From Talinum fruticosum (taxonomy: Eukaryota; Streptophyta; Magnoliopsida; Caryophyllales; Talinaceae), in assembly GCA_021018815.1 (NCBI GenBank), contig JAITYX010000017.1:5332001-5396000 (forward strand): a stretch of DNA of 64,000 nt. The letters run 5' to 3'. The notes below the pieces were generated by a model, which did no database searches, was not told where the DNA came from, and saw nothing but the letters and a program-made list of their open reading frames with translations. A program made the translations under genes and the position numbers. Below, piece by piece: positions 19,074 to 32,500 of the stretch; positions within the stretch are counted from its first letter, which is position 1; each line of letters opens with the position of its first letter.

Positions 19074-22000
19074 ATGGCGGAAGCACTTTCTCCCATGGAA
19101 GTCGACGAAACCACTTCTAGCAAACCCAGCAAAGGAAAAAACGTCGTAGTCGCCGGCGACGGCAAAGCCACGCCATGGGTCGAAAAGTACCGCCCCCAGT
19201 CCCTCGCCGACGTCGCCGCTCATCGGGACATTGTTGATACCAGTAATTTCCGAACTTTCCTTCACTTTTTGTTCGATTTCCGACAATTAGGGTTTCTCTT
19301 TCCTTGCCTTTTTCGACTTTGGATTTTGTAATTGCAATTTAATTATGTGGGGTTTGTGTGATTGCAGTTGATAGGTTGACGAGCGAGAATAGGTTGCCGC
19401 ATTTGCTGCTGTACGGACCTCCTGGAACTGGGAAGACTTCGACAATTTTGGCCGTTGCGAGGAAGCTTTATGGAAATCAGTTCCATAATATGATATTGGA
19501 GCTCAATGCTTCTGATGATCGTGGTATTGATGTCGTTCGGCAGCAAATTCAGGACTTTGCTAGTACCCAAAGCTTCTCATTTGGGTAAATAACTTCTCCC
19601 TTTTTTGTGTTTGCTCCATTGCTTAATATGCGTTGGTATATCTCTTCTTTTGGGATGATTCCAATTTGTGCGTTTGGTTGCTTGAAATGTATGTCTATAT
19701 GAGAGAGTTCACTCAATGAGTTGTTATATGGTAGCCCCTGGCCTAGATACATAATTTTTGGATGTGGGGATGGGTGGAAATAGGAGAGATTTTTGAGATA
19801 AAAGAAAAAGGAAAAAGGGGGCTTATGTCTCTTAGCCTACATTGCGAGGCCTTGTACTACGGTATAATTTTACGTCCTCAACTGACTTTACTTTCTGGGA
19901 TCTTGGTTGGCAGTTTTTTGGTCTAATTTGGAGGTCTGTTTGTCATGTTGTACTTTGTTGATTGTATGAATTTTTTGCTGATGAAGGTTGGGCGGTATAA
20001 TAGAACCTTTTAGTTGCGACCTCTCAATTTTTTTATTTTACCTATTTTTTTTGTTGTAAGTTTGTCAGATAGTTGTATTGTTGCTTTGGCCTTTTGAGTA
20101 TATGTTGAAACTGTTGCAGTGTAAAATAATTGCCATTATTGTTTTGCCTTTTGGTCTGTCTAATTCTGTTAAAATTACTTCATAAAAATCGTACGGAGGT
20201 GATCAACTGATCATGAAATAGATTCTTTGAGACACAGTCTTGCTTCCTGCATGTAGAGCGATTCTTGCTCTTCATGTATTCGGGGAAGATATACATTGTA
20301 GGTGATACAGGCGAATAATTTTCAGTAAGGGATCATATTTCCTTGTTTTCGCAGATGCTTAGTGGTCCTGTAATGGAAAAAATACTCATGGATAGTTGAA
20401 TATGAAACAATAGATGCTTACTCAGGTGGGGCAAGGAAGGTCATTTCAAAGGAGATGCTTGGTTAAGTATATGATTAGGCTAGTATATATGGAGGGTAAC
20501 AGGGTCCAGGGCATCTGTTATTAGGGAAAGTTATCCATAATCTTGTGCAAAAATCCATTTTTATTGTGGACACCCATAGAATTTTATTGGTATTAGTAGG
20601 TGTTGGAAAACTGAAAAGAATGGGACATTGTTGTATGAAATTTCTGGTTCCAATGGTGTTTTATTATTCTAAAATGAAAGGCCAAGTGTCTATATCCATG
20701 TCCAATTTTTAGGTGTCTCACATGTGCACTTCTATTGAAATGAAGAGTTGAAATAACTTTGGGCTAGCGAGTCATACAGTGATTTATGGATGGGAAAGCT
20801 AGCAATTGAATCAAGATGCTAACCATACAGTTTCTACTTATATACCATGCACTGAAAATTGACATACTGTTGGAGGTTTGTGTGTGATGTTGATGGTTGG
20901 AGAGGAGAAATACTGAATGTCAAAGAAAATGAAGCAATTTGGGTCTACAAGAAAAACCCAATTGCTAAGTTTGTGTTCATATGAAAAGTAATGCTGAAAT
21001 TGCATTTCAAGGAATCTTGAGGTGTTTCTGAAGCTAATTTCTTATTTCAATATGCACAGTCAAATGGTTTGTTTATTTTGTCTTTTGTCTTTGTTACATT
21101 TTACGTGTCATGCCTTTTATCAGATGGATATAAACAACTATTTGTGATTTTAAGAGAACCAATGTACATGCGATGCTTTCTATTCGGAGTCTTTCTTGAA
21201 AGAACAGGAATTAGTTTTTTGCTTATGGGTCGAGTTGAGCCTTCTTGATAGTCTGGTTTGATTGGCACTTGGGAGGAAAATTTTTGTCTGGTTTGATTGG
21301 CACTTGGGAGGAAAATTTTTCTTAAAGTGTTTAGCTTATTGGTGATGGGCCCTTTTAGTCTTGGGATGAGTCTTATTGATGATGGCGGTTGATTTGATAT
21401 TCTGCAGTTCTAAGTCACATGTAAAATTAGTTTTACTGGATGAGGCAGATGCAATGACGAAGGATGCACAGTTTGCTTTGCGTAGAGGTCTAGTTTTACT
21501 TTTACTATCTTCTTTTCTCATCGCTCATGTTTTTTCAACTATTTTGACATTTGTGTTTGTGCTTGTGCTTGTTCATGGATGTAGTGATTGAGAAGTACAC
21601 AAAAACACAAGATTTACTTTGATATGTAACAATGTAAACAAGATCATTCCAGCACTGCAGTCGAGGTGTACACGCTTCCGCTTTGCTCCCCTTGATTCTG
21701 TCCATGTTGCTGAGCGGCTCAAACATGTAATAGAGGCTGAAGGGTAAGTTACTAAAGTTTGACTCTGTCACCCATCCTCGCCCAATCAACCTTCCAAAAA
21801 GTGCCAAGAGGAGAGGGGAAAGGAGGGGGAGAGAGAAGATTAGAAGGTGGAGAACAAAATATTACCTCTGTAGTAGCATACTTGTATTAAAGTGCCAATT
21901 GGATTCTGCTGCCCTTTTGAAATCGTCTGGGCTACTATGCAAAAATTTTTCTCAGTTGAGAAGTTCTTGCTTATGGTCAAGGACTTACGGTAAATAGAGA

Positions 22001-25000
22001 ATAAATTTATTAATTATTCAATCTTCTTTATAGTATTTTATGAATGTTGCCAGTGAATTTCTTGTTTTTCTTTGGTAATTTTGATTACCGCTAAAAGTGT
22101 ATAGACGTTCCATTCTGTTGCGGATTCTATACTGTTAAACATGATATTATGCAACAGATTAGTTGGACATTTGATTGATTTTTTCCTCCAACCCCCATTA
22201 TTTAGGCTTGATGTAACAGAGTCTGGCTTAGCTGCACTTGTAAGATTGAGCACTGGGGACATGAGGAAGGCCTTGAATATTTTACAGGTCAGTTAAGCTC
22301 TTTTAAATTCTTGTATGTTTGGCTGTTTTAATTTATAATAGGAGATGCCTAGATAGTGTACGTTCACACTCTCACTTCAGCTTTCACGCCAATTTGATGG
22401 TTGAGCTGTTATTCGAGTGATCAAATAAAGTGTAGCAGCTTCAGTCTTCTGTTTATGCCACTTAGTGTTACCGATTCATATGTCTTACCCTTGTTGGAGT
22501 GTCGAATTGCCAACGTTGACCTAGTTATGGTTTTGGACTTGGAATTTCCTTTATTTATTTATTTATTTATTTATCTATTTATTCTCTGTATTTTGTTTAT
22601 CTGTGTTTCTAGTCTAAAATATAAGATCTGATCTTTTAGAGTTTGACTAGTTAGTGATCAATCAGTCTCCATTCAGAATAATAAGTAAAAGAGTTGAAGG
22701 CTTGGAACTGCAAGGGCAACATTCAGATAAGATACATACATTTTTTGGAAGGCAGATAAATACATAACCTTTTTTCCATTTTTTGATGCTCTGTATATCA
22801 AAAATATAATAATTTGATGCTCTGTAGCAAGATAATTTTTTAGGTGTTGTTATTTTATAGCTGTCCTTTCATGTCCACTCACTTGCGTTTACAATATTCT
22901 TTACAATATAGATGAAACAGTTCTCTTCTTAGTCACCCACTTTGGTTTCCATTGTCTGCATGTGACCATTATTTTTGGGGTTCTGAGGTTATGCTATTTT
23001 TTACTTCATATTTTGGTTATTCATTGCAACATTTTTGTCTTTTTTGCAGTCCACACATATGGCATCTCAGCAAATAACAGAAGAAGCAGTTTACCTGTGC
23101 ACTGGAAATCCACTGCCTAAGGACATTGAGCAGATATCTTATTGGCTCCTTAATGAGACTTTCACCGATTGCTTTAGCCGTATCCTACAACTTTATATCA
23201 CTTTGTAGCATATCGTGTCTGTTGCAGGATAATGAAGGATTTGGCTCAACTGTTTTTGTTCATTTTTAGTGTTATACTTGACTATTATAAGGAATTTCTG
23301 AAATTAAGACGAGAAAAGGCTTGGCCTTGGTGGATATCATTAGAGAAGTAACAATGTAAGCTTTTTCCTCCCCTATGTAAATATGTCGTTACACCCCTTT
23401 ACTCTATGTTTTTTTAAAAAAATTTAATGTGTTGGAATCATGTTAACAGGTTCGTTTTTAGGATCAAGATGCCAGCAGATGTTCGTATTCAAGTGATTAA
23501 TGATTTGTCTGATATAGAGTGAGTATAGCCTATTTTACAACTTCTTTGAATTATTAATAAATGCGTTTTTATGGTTTACTAATTTTCATTCCACATGCAC
23601 TATGCTTACTGAGGACTGCATGAAATATTAAGCATGAATTCCATATGCCCTTCTTTTTAAAAAAGTTTGTAGCTTAACATTATATTAGCAGTTCAAAAGA
23701 GGGCATTTTGAGATTGACCAACTTGCATTCATACAAAAGACCATTTTCCGTGCCTTGGAGGTAATGGCATATACATGCCAGGTAGCTTGTATTGCTGACC
23801 ACTTTTACCGTCGCATCAACCTGTGTGAGCGCAAGCACAAGTGATGACCAAATGGAACGTCTTTTTTTTTTTTGAGTAATGGAAAAATATATAATGAAGG
23901 ACACCAAGGGGATGTCACCCATGTACAAAAGGGGCAAATAACAAAAAAATGCCCTCAAGCTCTTGTGCATAATTCTGTCCACAAAATCCAAGGTCACATC
24001 TCTTTGAGCACTACACTCCAATTATACGAAGTTCTCAAAAAGTAGGGCTTGAAATCTTGAACAGACATTTCTTTGCCCTCAATAATCGCTTTTCTTGTCA
24101 ATAAAGATTCAATTCTTCAATTTCCTTTCCCTTCAGAGTGATCTAACTGTTGCTTCGATTAGATATTTGCATATTGGTATCCTTAGAGGAGCTATTAGCA
24201 AAGCATGGTAGATGCGATTCCAGGAATGCGGCTGGGGGAGATAACAGAGGCCTAGAATTATCATTTAGTAGTGTAATTAGGAGAGGATTTGTTGTGCATG
24301 TGAGGGTCCTGGAGATGAGTTTGTATGCGATTCCTTCAGCTTTTGTGCACTGTCTGATTCACTTGCATCCTGACAGCAAAAAATTTGGAGGGAGAGGTGA
24401 ACCAATGTCTTCAATGTATGTTGTTTTTTTGAACATGTAATCGGTGTTCGTTTATATTATGGGCATCAACAGTAGAAGCGGTTGGTTGCTTGAATGTACG
24501 GGGATTCATGTTTGACAAAAATCTTCAGATGGAAGTTTGATACCTTAAGAGGCAGTTGCTTTTGACTGTTCATTTCAAGTAGAACCTAAATGATAATGAT
24601 TATACCCTGTGACTGCCCAATGGTCATCTGTGAGCATCATTGCTCGTTTTAAGTTTAACTCTCTTTCTTTAACTTGCATCAGTTACATGTGTTGATGATG
24701 GCTATAAGCACTGCTATTACATGGAACTCTCTTATTTTTGCATGTTTCTTAGCTACACTGACCCTGGTGCTATGCTTTTTCTTTCAATTTCTTTCAATTC
24801 AATCTCACAGGAGATTTATTTGGAATATATACCTTTGAATTTTTCTTTGTTACTTCTTAGTAGCTTTGTTGTCTGTCTGATGTGCTTAGAAAAACTGTGA
24901 ACTATGTCAATCACATTGGTGCAGCTTGTGGAAATTTATGTTATTAATGATTTCATTGTGTGGGGGATATATGCAGGTACAGGCTGAGTTTTGGATGTAA

Positions 25001-25076
25001 TGATAAACTGCAGCTTGGATCTCTGATTGCCTCTTTCACTAAGGTTCGATCTGCATTGGTAGCAGCTGCAAGATAG
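19074..25076 (+). CDS. RFC3: Replication factor C subunit 3 (clamp loader small subunit), 9 exons
   Basis: AAA+ ATPase of the RFC complex that loads the PCNA clamp at primer-template junctions in the nucleus. Exons: 19074-19242, 19368-19584, 21408-21487, 21585-21743, 22206-22287, 23050-23179, 23292-23355, 23450-23518, 24977-25076; introns GT-AG. The start is followed by a short acidic/basic lead and [18 protein letters not shown] (RFC box). Walker A GPPGTGKT is at about 73-80, Walker [11 protein letters not shown] at about 136-145, and SRC is in [11 protein letters not shown]. The C-terminal collar ends [15 protein letters not shown]...VAAAR. Expected length is ~356 aa, like Arabidopsis RFC3 (369 aa). 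Exon 4 is one base short in the A run at 21601-21605: read literally, the frame hits TGA ~13 codons into the exon, whereas one more A restores the conserved frame and the phase at the next junction. I treat it as a real gene with a probable base-calling error. Confidence 0.88.
21251..21320 (+). repeat. Perfect 35-bp tandem duplication in RFC3 intron 2
   Basis: Two identical 35-bp copies (21251-21285 and 21286-21320) beginning GTCTGGTTTGATTGG. No mismatch is seen, so the duplication is recent or an assembly artefact. Confidence 0.9.
22550..22582 (+). repeat. (TTTA)n microsatellite in RFC3 intron 5
   Basis: About eight TTTA units with one interruption (CTAT). Confidence 0.85.
23858..24040 (-). 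mobile_element. 3' fragment of a non-LTR (LINE-like) retrotransposon in RFC3 intron 8
   Basis: On the minus strand a coding-like tail ([19 protein letters not shown], then [12 protein letters not shown]) runs straight into a poly(A) tract, seen as T12 at 23862-23873 on the plus strand. Such 3' tails followed by poly(A) are typical of plant LINE insertions. The fragment is short and has no reverse-transcriptase motif, so the class is inferred. Confidence 0.45.
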
Positions 25077-26597
25077 ATGTCTCTTGCATAGCACGATTCC
25101 TCAAGCTGCTCAGTTTTTGCCTCCCTCGATGCACGTACAGTGGTCTGAAACCGTGATGTGGTTCCTTGTTGGCTTTATTTTTGTGCCCAGAAACTTCTAA
25201 GCAGAGCTCTGGTAGTAGCGGATCAATTACGTTTCATGTAAATTTAAGCCTTACCCCATCATACACCTCCCCCTTCAAGCCAACGAAACCAAAAGAAAAA
25301 GGGGAAAGAACCGAAGAGAAATGTATGTTGGTAAATGTCAGCCTGCATTGCAGCTGGAATCATGTATTGTAGTTGAGTAAAGAGTGATTGTTGTGGTTGC
25401 CTCTTGAGGGTATATCGTGAGCCACTTTACGTTTCTAGTTTTCATTCTGTTAGGTGCTCAAGCCCTTTGAGTTCCATTCCTTTCTTGCTACTTGGGAGAC
25501 TTGCCAATTTTGGGTACCGTGTAGTCAGTTTTAACTCATGAAATCGGTGAGACAGTAGTTAGATTCCAGTAAGTGGATATATAAGTTTTGTGAAGCCGTT
25601 ACGGTAAACTATTCTCCGCTTGTGCAAAAAAAGTTTTGAACAATTAGTTAGCCTTGTCATCTGAACCTGAATGCGTTCACGTCGCTGTGCTGAAACCGGA
25701 GAAAAGTGCCACTTGCACATTCCAGGAACCAAGTTGTGCAACAGTGCAAGCATCGTATGTTAGTAAATTTGAACCAAATAATGGTTCAGTATCTCTTTAT
25801 TTAGTTTTCTTTCTAATTTCGACATAGTAGTTATGAGCAAATGGCCGATGCACATTGCAGCAAAAATATAGTAGTGAGGAACACATTGCAAGGAAACAAA
25901 ACTATTGATAATATCAATATGTACTTTGAATAGTACAAACCATCAACAATGGTCTTTGTTCTATACATAAATAACTTGTCAAGAAGTAAAATACAAGCAC
26001 AACTAAACCTAGGCTTCATATTCAGCTCCAGGATCAGATATGGGAGTATTTGTGCAAGTGCAAAGTTACAAGTTTTTCTATTTTCTATTTCCTTTTGATT
26101 TAGAGGACATGAATGCTTTGAGATAACTTGTCTAGACAGTAGAGATATTGGACTACCTCATTCCCAAGACTCCAACTGTACAACAATTTTCTGAAAATTT
26201 TGAAATTTCTCAGTCACTTGGAATGCCTCTTATAGATCCCTTGGGCAGGAATATGGACCAAGGACCGGTAATTATAACACAAATGTAGCCCAATTTAGGC
26301 TTTCCAATGCTTGGTCCCACAATCATGGAGATAATGCACATTCCAGCAACTACAAAATTTCCTAGCTTTGTGGGAAATGTAGATTCTTCTCACCTTGCAT
26401 TTTATGAGGATTTTGTGTGGTTGGCAGCATAAACTTTGAAGAATACAAAACTGGATGCTGCATAGAGGATAGTACATACAAGATAACCAACCTCCAGGAT
26501 TTGCAGGGACAGCACAGCACTGCGGCACTGGCACTTCACCAGTTGAATAGCTGCAAAGTTTCCTCAATTGGACTTGCTCCTATAACAATTTGCTCGT
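25077..26597. other. Convergent 3' regions of RFC3 and CSI3
   Basis: The space between the two stop codons. The left part should hold the RFC3 3' UTR and the right part the CSI3 3' UTR. No additional gene is supported; the open frames present are short and unlike known families. Confidence 0.6.
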
Positions 26598-29500
26598 TCA
26601 TATACTATCATTGCATAACCTGTTTGACCACATAATTTCAATTTCGAGTTTTCTTGAACCATCTTTATTGCTGTCATGGTTGAGGTTGAACAATCCACTG
26701 TAAACTCCCTCTGTCACAACTTTGTCAATTTGAATAGTGACTCTACCTAGAGTTGCCTGGAAAGACCAATCACGACCATATGATTAGGGCAGAAAAGTAT
26801 ATGCTACGCAACCTATTGTTGCTACATTCTTGTTGTCGACACTAGAAACCACTCAGAAAAAATTTAATTACCTTCCCAAAGGTGTTCTTGCTTTTGCATA
26901 TTATGTGGAGTTTTTGTCCCTTTGGTGGAACATCAAAGGCCCACGTAAAGCTTCTTTCCACTCAGGAGATACACTATGATTCACAACCTGCAAAATATCA
27001 TCAACATATGAGCAGCTTTATCCATTTTAATGGAACTCCTTCAGCAGGGAAATGTCTGTTGGAATCCAAGAGGCGAGGGCAATGGTGACAATCCATCCAG
27101 AACAAAGGGGTTGAACTATGCTCCAAAGAACAAAAAGAAGGGGGGCGCTCCCTTATGTCTTTGGATGGACTAGGGAGAAGTATGGATCCCAAGAGCAACC
27201 AATTACCTAAAAGAAGTATTGGCTTTTCTTATGTTTTTTAATTAATATTAGTAACCTCCTTCTTCTTAGTTTGCTTTTAGTGAAGACTATAACAAGGAAT
27301 GGGCAGTGAAAGTGAAGCTATAGAATCTTATTTCCTTTGAAGGATCTTAGTGCTCATTAAAAGATTCATAACACATTTACATTTATAACAGTAACACCAT
27401 AATAGGAAATTTCAGCATACTACATGTATGCAAGGGCAGAGGGAAGCAATCATCATCCATTTATCTTACTCGTTGACGAAACACGATTTCAGCATATTTT
27501 TGGAGCTCAAAATATAAAACTATTGTCCAAAAAGCTTGTGTAAGCAATGTCTATGGAACCGAATGGCCAATGATTATTGTCATTTTCCATACTTATTAAT
27601 GAGTAAGGATTCAAAGCTAAAGATGAACTTTACCTTGGTTTGGCGTGGAGGGCCATTGCCAATTGTTAATTGACAGAATGCATTTGTGGCTCCCATGGTT
27701 TGTTTCAGGTTGTTGCCACGGTTTATTGTGACTGTCAAACAGCCAGGTAGGCAATGCAATAAGCTGTCCGCCCTTTCGTGGAAACTTGGAGGGCAGGTTT
27801 TCATCAACATTTGCAAGATCGGGATCGCTTCAGCTGCAACAATGGCTTGTGATTTGGCAATATCAATGGGCATCGTTGACCAAGAATGCCTTAACAAGCA
27901 TAGAGTGTCCAGGACAGATTCTTGAGCAGTTTCATTCCCAGACTTGAGTGCAGCTACCAAATGTGGAATACACAAGGTAGCAGCTTCAGATGTGTGAAGC
28001 TTAGGGAAGTTGGTGAATATGACATTTATGGTTCTTAAAACCTCTTCATTGATGGTCGCTGACGACCATAGTTCTCTCTCCAGTGCAGCTGCAAAAATTT
28101 AAATAGGCCATATTTATCACAACAGTGGAACCATTTCGTGTGACATACGGAAAGAAAAGGAAGAGCCATCAGTATCACAATTGACATATTCACTTTTTAA
28201 ACTTCTCATCTAGCAGAAGAGGGGAAAGAAATGTAGTATAATAGGCCATGTAATTGTGAATATGACTACCTCTCTAAGACCAGATATGGGAGTACCATAC
28301 TGTGTATCTAATCCCACAACACGCTAGCTGTGAAGCAGTGTTACGAAAACGTGAAAGTAGTGGATCAATGAACTCGCCATTGGGCTGTCTGGCACAGTTT
28401 TTCAAATTGAGGATCTTTTTTAATGATAAAATATCAAAATTTTTAGACTACCGGTAATAATATCAAAGGAGTAATTAAACAATTTCAAAACTTAGAAATA
28501 TATACATGCTAGTAAATAAAGTACAAAAGAAATATGAGAACGTCAGTGCCTGGAAGAAGCTCAAGTAGCTCATGGAAGAAAACTAAGGAGAACTAGTCCT
28601 GGCTCAACTCATAAGCGCAAAAGTTCACAGTATTAATAATATTTTCCTTCCTAAGATTCTTTTACCAGTTGCACTGGTCAGAATAGATGATCTGCTCCAG
28701 TTCTCTTAACATTGCCCGGGACTTTCCAGTAGGAAAGTGGTCTACAAACAGAAAGGTTCTGTCCTAATAAAGTTAATAATTATGTTTTTTTAAATAAATC
28801 TCCCAACTAAAACAGCGGACACCTCTAGATGCATAGGTTGGCTGGAGATCAGCACAAGCATTGATGCAAATTTTTCTGCTCATCAGTCTGAGAGCGGTTT
28901 TGTAGGGAAAAAAACGTGGCTAGAGTATTGCAAAATAGGCCTTCTTTGAGATAAATTATCTGATACAGATCTACATAACACATGGGACACTAATACTGCA
29001 TAGCACACATTTTATGTCATTTGTTAAAATCGAAATGTATCTCCAAGGTAGCTTATCATCTAATTCTGTCAGTGCAAAAACAAGGTGAGCATAGTTGACA
29101 AATTTTCTTTTGGTGAGGATTCAGCGTAACTATGCAGCAAATCGCATTGGCAAACCATGTTCCACTAACTGCTTACAATCTTGGTAATTCTGAAAGGATT
29201 TTTCTGTTGGTGGTATAGATTTTCCACAAGCCTCCTTGCTTTTAGTACTCATCCTCTTTTTATTGTGATCACTTATCAGTCATGTGCTTATGTAGACACA
29301 GATAGGCAATTCAAGGTCCTGGGTAAGCTTGGTTCATCTAAATAACAGAGGCTTTGCCTGAAGTTTGCAGGTTTTGTTCCGCAATATGCTTTCTTTTTGA
29401 AGCTTAGAGTTTATGGGTTTCAGAGAGGGTAACTATAGAATCTTTCAGGACCAGGCACTTAATCCTGTATAGGCTTGAGGAAAGTGGTCATCTTGGTTTC

Positions 29501-32500
29501 ACATAGTTGTTCTAGCAGATCTGAATTTTGAGAAAATTACCACCTATGCAGTTGTTTTAACAGTTGTCCTTTTTTCTCACAATAGTTCTCAGATAGATGA
29601 TCGTCTGTGTACATTCTTCTCTGTGTCACTGGGATCATGTTAACATAATTGCCAACAGCTAAGCTCGGTCTGAATTTCAAGGAGAGGGATTAACAGTAAG
29701 CAACAAACTTCTATTCCTTGAACATGTGGCAAGTGTATAAAAAACATAATGATTGAAAAAGGATAGCTCCAAGCAGTACTTGCCTGTTAAAGATCTGATG
29801 AGCTCATTAGATACGTACTCCTGAAGAGTATGATTAGAAAACAGAAACCTAATCAGCAAGGCCGCCTGGACAGCAACATCTGAGTTAGAGGATAGTAATT
29901 GTTCCTGAATTACAAGAATGCCTCCAGCTTCTGCAACGGCTCGTCTATTTGTTCTACTGTTCATCACAAAATTCTGCAAAGCACAAATTGCCACCATTTT
30001 CATTTCCTCTGTTGGCTGGTCTTCCAACAAACTTATAAGAGCACGACAGGCAGAAACTGAGTCACGCGCTCTAGCGAGCCCTTCATGTTGAGACAAGTCA
30101 CCAAGAGCTAAAGCTGCAAGTAATCTGCCAGATTGTGATCTCGTTTGAGGATCTAATAGATACTGTGATAGAGGCGCTATCGCATACTTTGACACCTTCA
30201 TCTCTCTAACTCGGACGTGGTTGAATAAAGCTTCCAGTAATTTCCCAGCTGCTTCCTCGCACTGATGCGATCTTAGTAGGTTTAAGAGAGCATCTATAGC
30301 TTGAGCCTCAACCATTAATTCAGCACTGCGGTTATCACTTCTTTCCTGAACAATGAGAGCATTAAGAGCCACAGTAATGGTGCTTTCATTTGACGAGTGT
30401 AGCATTTTCACAAGGACCACTAATGGCACCTCAAAGTAATATTCTACGCTCACACGGAGTACATTCGAGAGGATTAATGCTGCTGATTCCCATAATGAAT
30501 GAGGTGGTTGAGGATCATCTTGGATGATAACTTTGGAAAGCTCAAAAATACCTCCGGCATCTGCAATTGCTTTAGGCCACATCAGTGAAATCTTTTCTAG
30601 TGCCTTCACTGCAGTCTGCTGTAAATTCAAAATTCCAATTCCTGCAAGCTGGACTAGAGGAATTACAGCATTTTTAGTAGTTATATCTTGCTGGAAATGA
30701 TCTTGAGCAAGAAGATGGCACAGCAATTCAGAGCTTAATTGTTGGATTGCTTGAGAAGGAGATTCTAAAAATGATATCAATGTTTCAATGACTTGGCTGG
30801 GAGTGAGTTTTAAAGTTGTTAAACTCTGAGGCTTCTCCAGGACATTCACTAGAGCTTGAAGGGCACTATGTTGCCCCCACATACTGAAATCGGAACGTTG
30901 CAACACATTAAAAAGTGGTTCCACCATTCTTGGAGCTGTGGGGCTCCTAGCAATAGCACCACTGTTGGTTAATATGCGAAACAGTTCTGCAATTGTTGAA
31001 CATAGAGAGCTAGGAGCACCAGGAAGAATCTCCAAGCAGTTATCAACCACTCCAGCTTTGACCATATCCAGCTTGCAGGGAGTTCGATCCTTCCCCAGCT
31101 TTATGAGAGCACAAATGCTAGCTTCAATTAGCCGATAGTTAGAATCAGAAACCAAGGCAACAAGGCGATCAACGACATCATATGCTGATGCATGCTCCAC
31201 CTGTTTTTCATCATCCAACAATTTGTTAAAAGCACAGACACCAGATTCCACTGCTGAATCAGAATCTGAACTCATCAGTGATACTATTGGCTGGATGCAT
31301 TCAGTGGCAATTGGCAATGATCTAATTTTTGGAATGCTAAATAGAATGAAACATAGCTCTGCAGCCTTTTGTTTTAGCTCCAATGACACATTTGAGGATA
31401 AAATCTTGCAAAGACTTTCCAGCGGATTTCCTTCAATATCTGTCAACAAAGAAGCCTTTGAGGTGTCTCCAGCAATCAGTCTGAGCAAGGCAAGAAGAGC
31501 GACCTCTTGCTCAGCATCCGACGTAGCATCAAGCATATCAACCAGGGGCTGAATGGCCTGGTTAACTGATTCAAAAGCTCTGATGTTTTCAGCATTGAAA
31601 AGTTCACACAGAGCTCTAGCAGCACTAAGCCTAGCATTTCTCGACCCCAAACGAAGAACTGCTATTAGCTGGCTGAGAGAGTTTACAGCAGCATCATGCC
31701 TAAGGAGTTCGGAGTTGGTGAATAGTATCCTCAATAATTCAGAAATTGAGGCTTCTGTGATGTCTTGAGGGCCTAATGATAGGTACTTTGGGAGAGCTTC
31801 CAGGGCCCCTGTTTCTGCCATTATCAGTTTATTTGCATCACATTCATCTGCAACTTGAGTCAAAAGACGGACTGCAATTGGAGGTGCAGTAGGTCTATCC
31901 GGCATTGGTCTCAGAAGATCAACCAATAATGGTATAGCTTTACGTGCAGTAGAGCCCAGTCTTACCTCTTCTACCTCAAAAAGGTGCTCTAGGACAACTT
32001 GCTCAGGATGTTTCACCAAAGAAAACTCTTCAAATAAGGAAATAATATTTGACATGTCTGAGTCCACAGAACCAATAAGGGATACTAAGCCAGCAACTGC
32101 ACCTGAATTTGCAATTGCTGTCATTATTCCCTTATGTCTATGACCAGTAAGGCTGGCCATTGCCTGAGCAGCAAAGAACCTGTCAACCATTTCATCAGAT
32201 TTCAGCAAAAGTGCAAGTAAAGGTATGACACGAACAACTGCAGTATCGCAGACTACAGTAGCATCTTGGAATAGTATAGATAGGAGTAGCGCAGTGATCC
32301 AGACACCCTCTGTGTCTTCAAATTCTGCCTGTCAATGTAAAAGAAGATACTGAGTCCCCATAAGCATCTTAGCATCACTTAAAAGCCAAATGATAATTTT
32401 TATCAAACTGATTTAATCTTCAAGTCCAAAGATTCAGTATATATATACAAATTTATGTTTGAATTTGCAAACAACATTTTAGGATGCAAATCAAGGCCAA

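Noticed and set aside
24150..24440. 96-codon frame in RFC3 intron 8
   Set aside because: No family match and no splice signals; exon 8 to exon 9 joins in phase without it.
30938..31768. Plus-strand open frames inside CSI3
   Set aside because: They lie antisense to continuous armadillo-repeat coding sequence and have no homology of their own.
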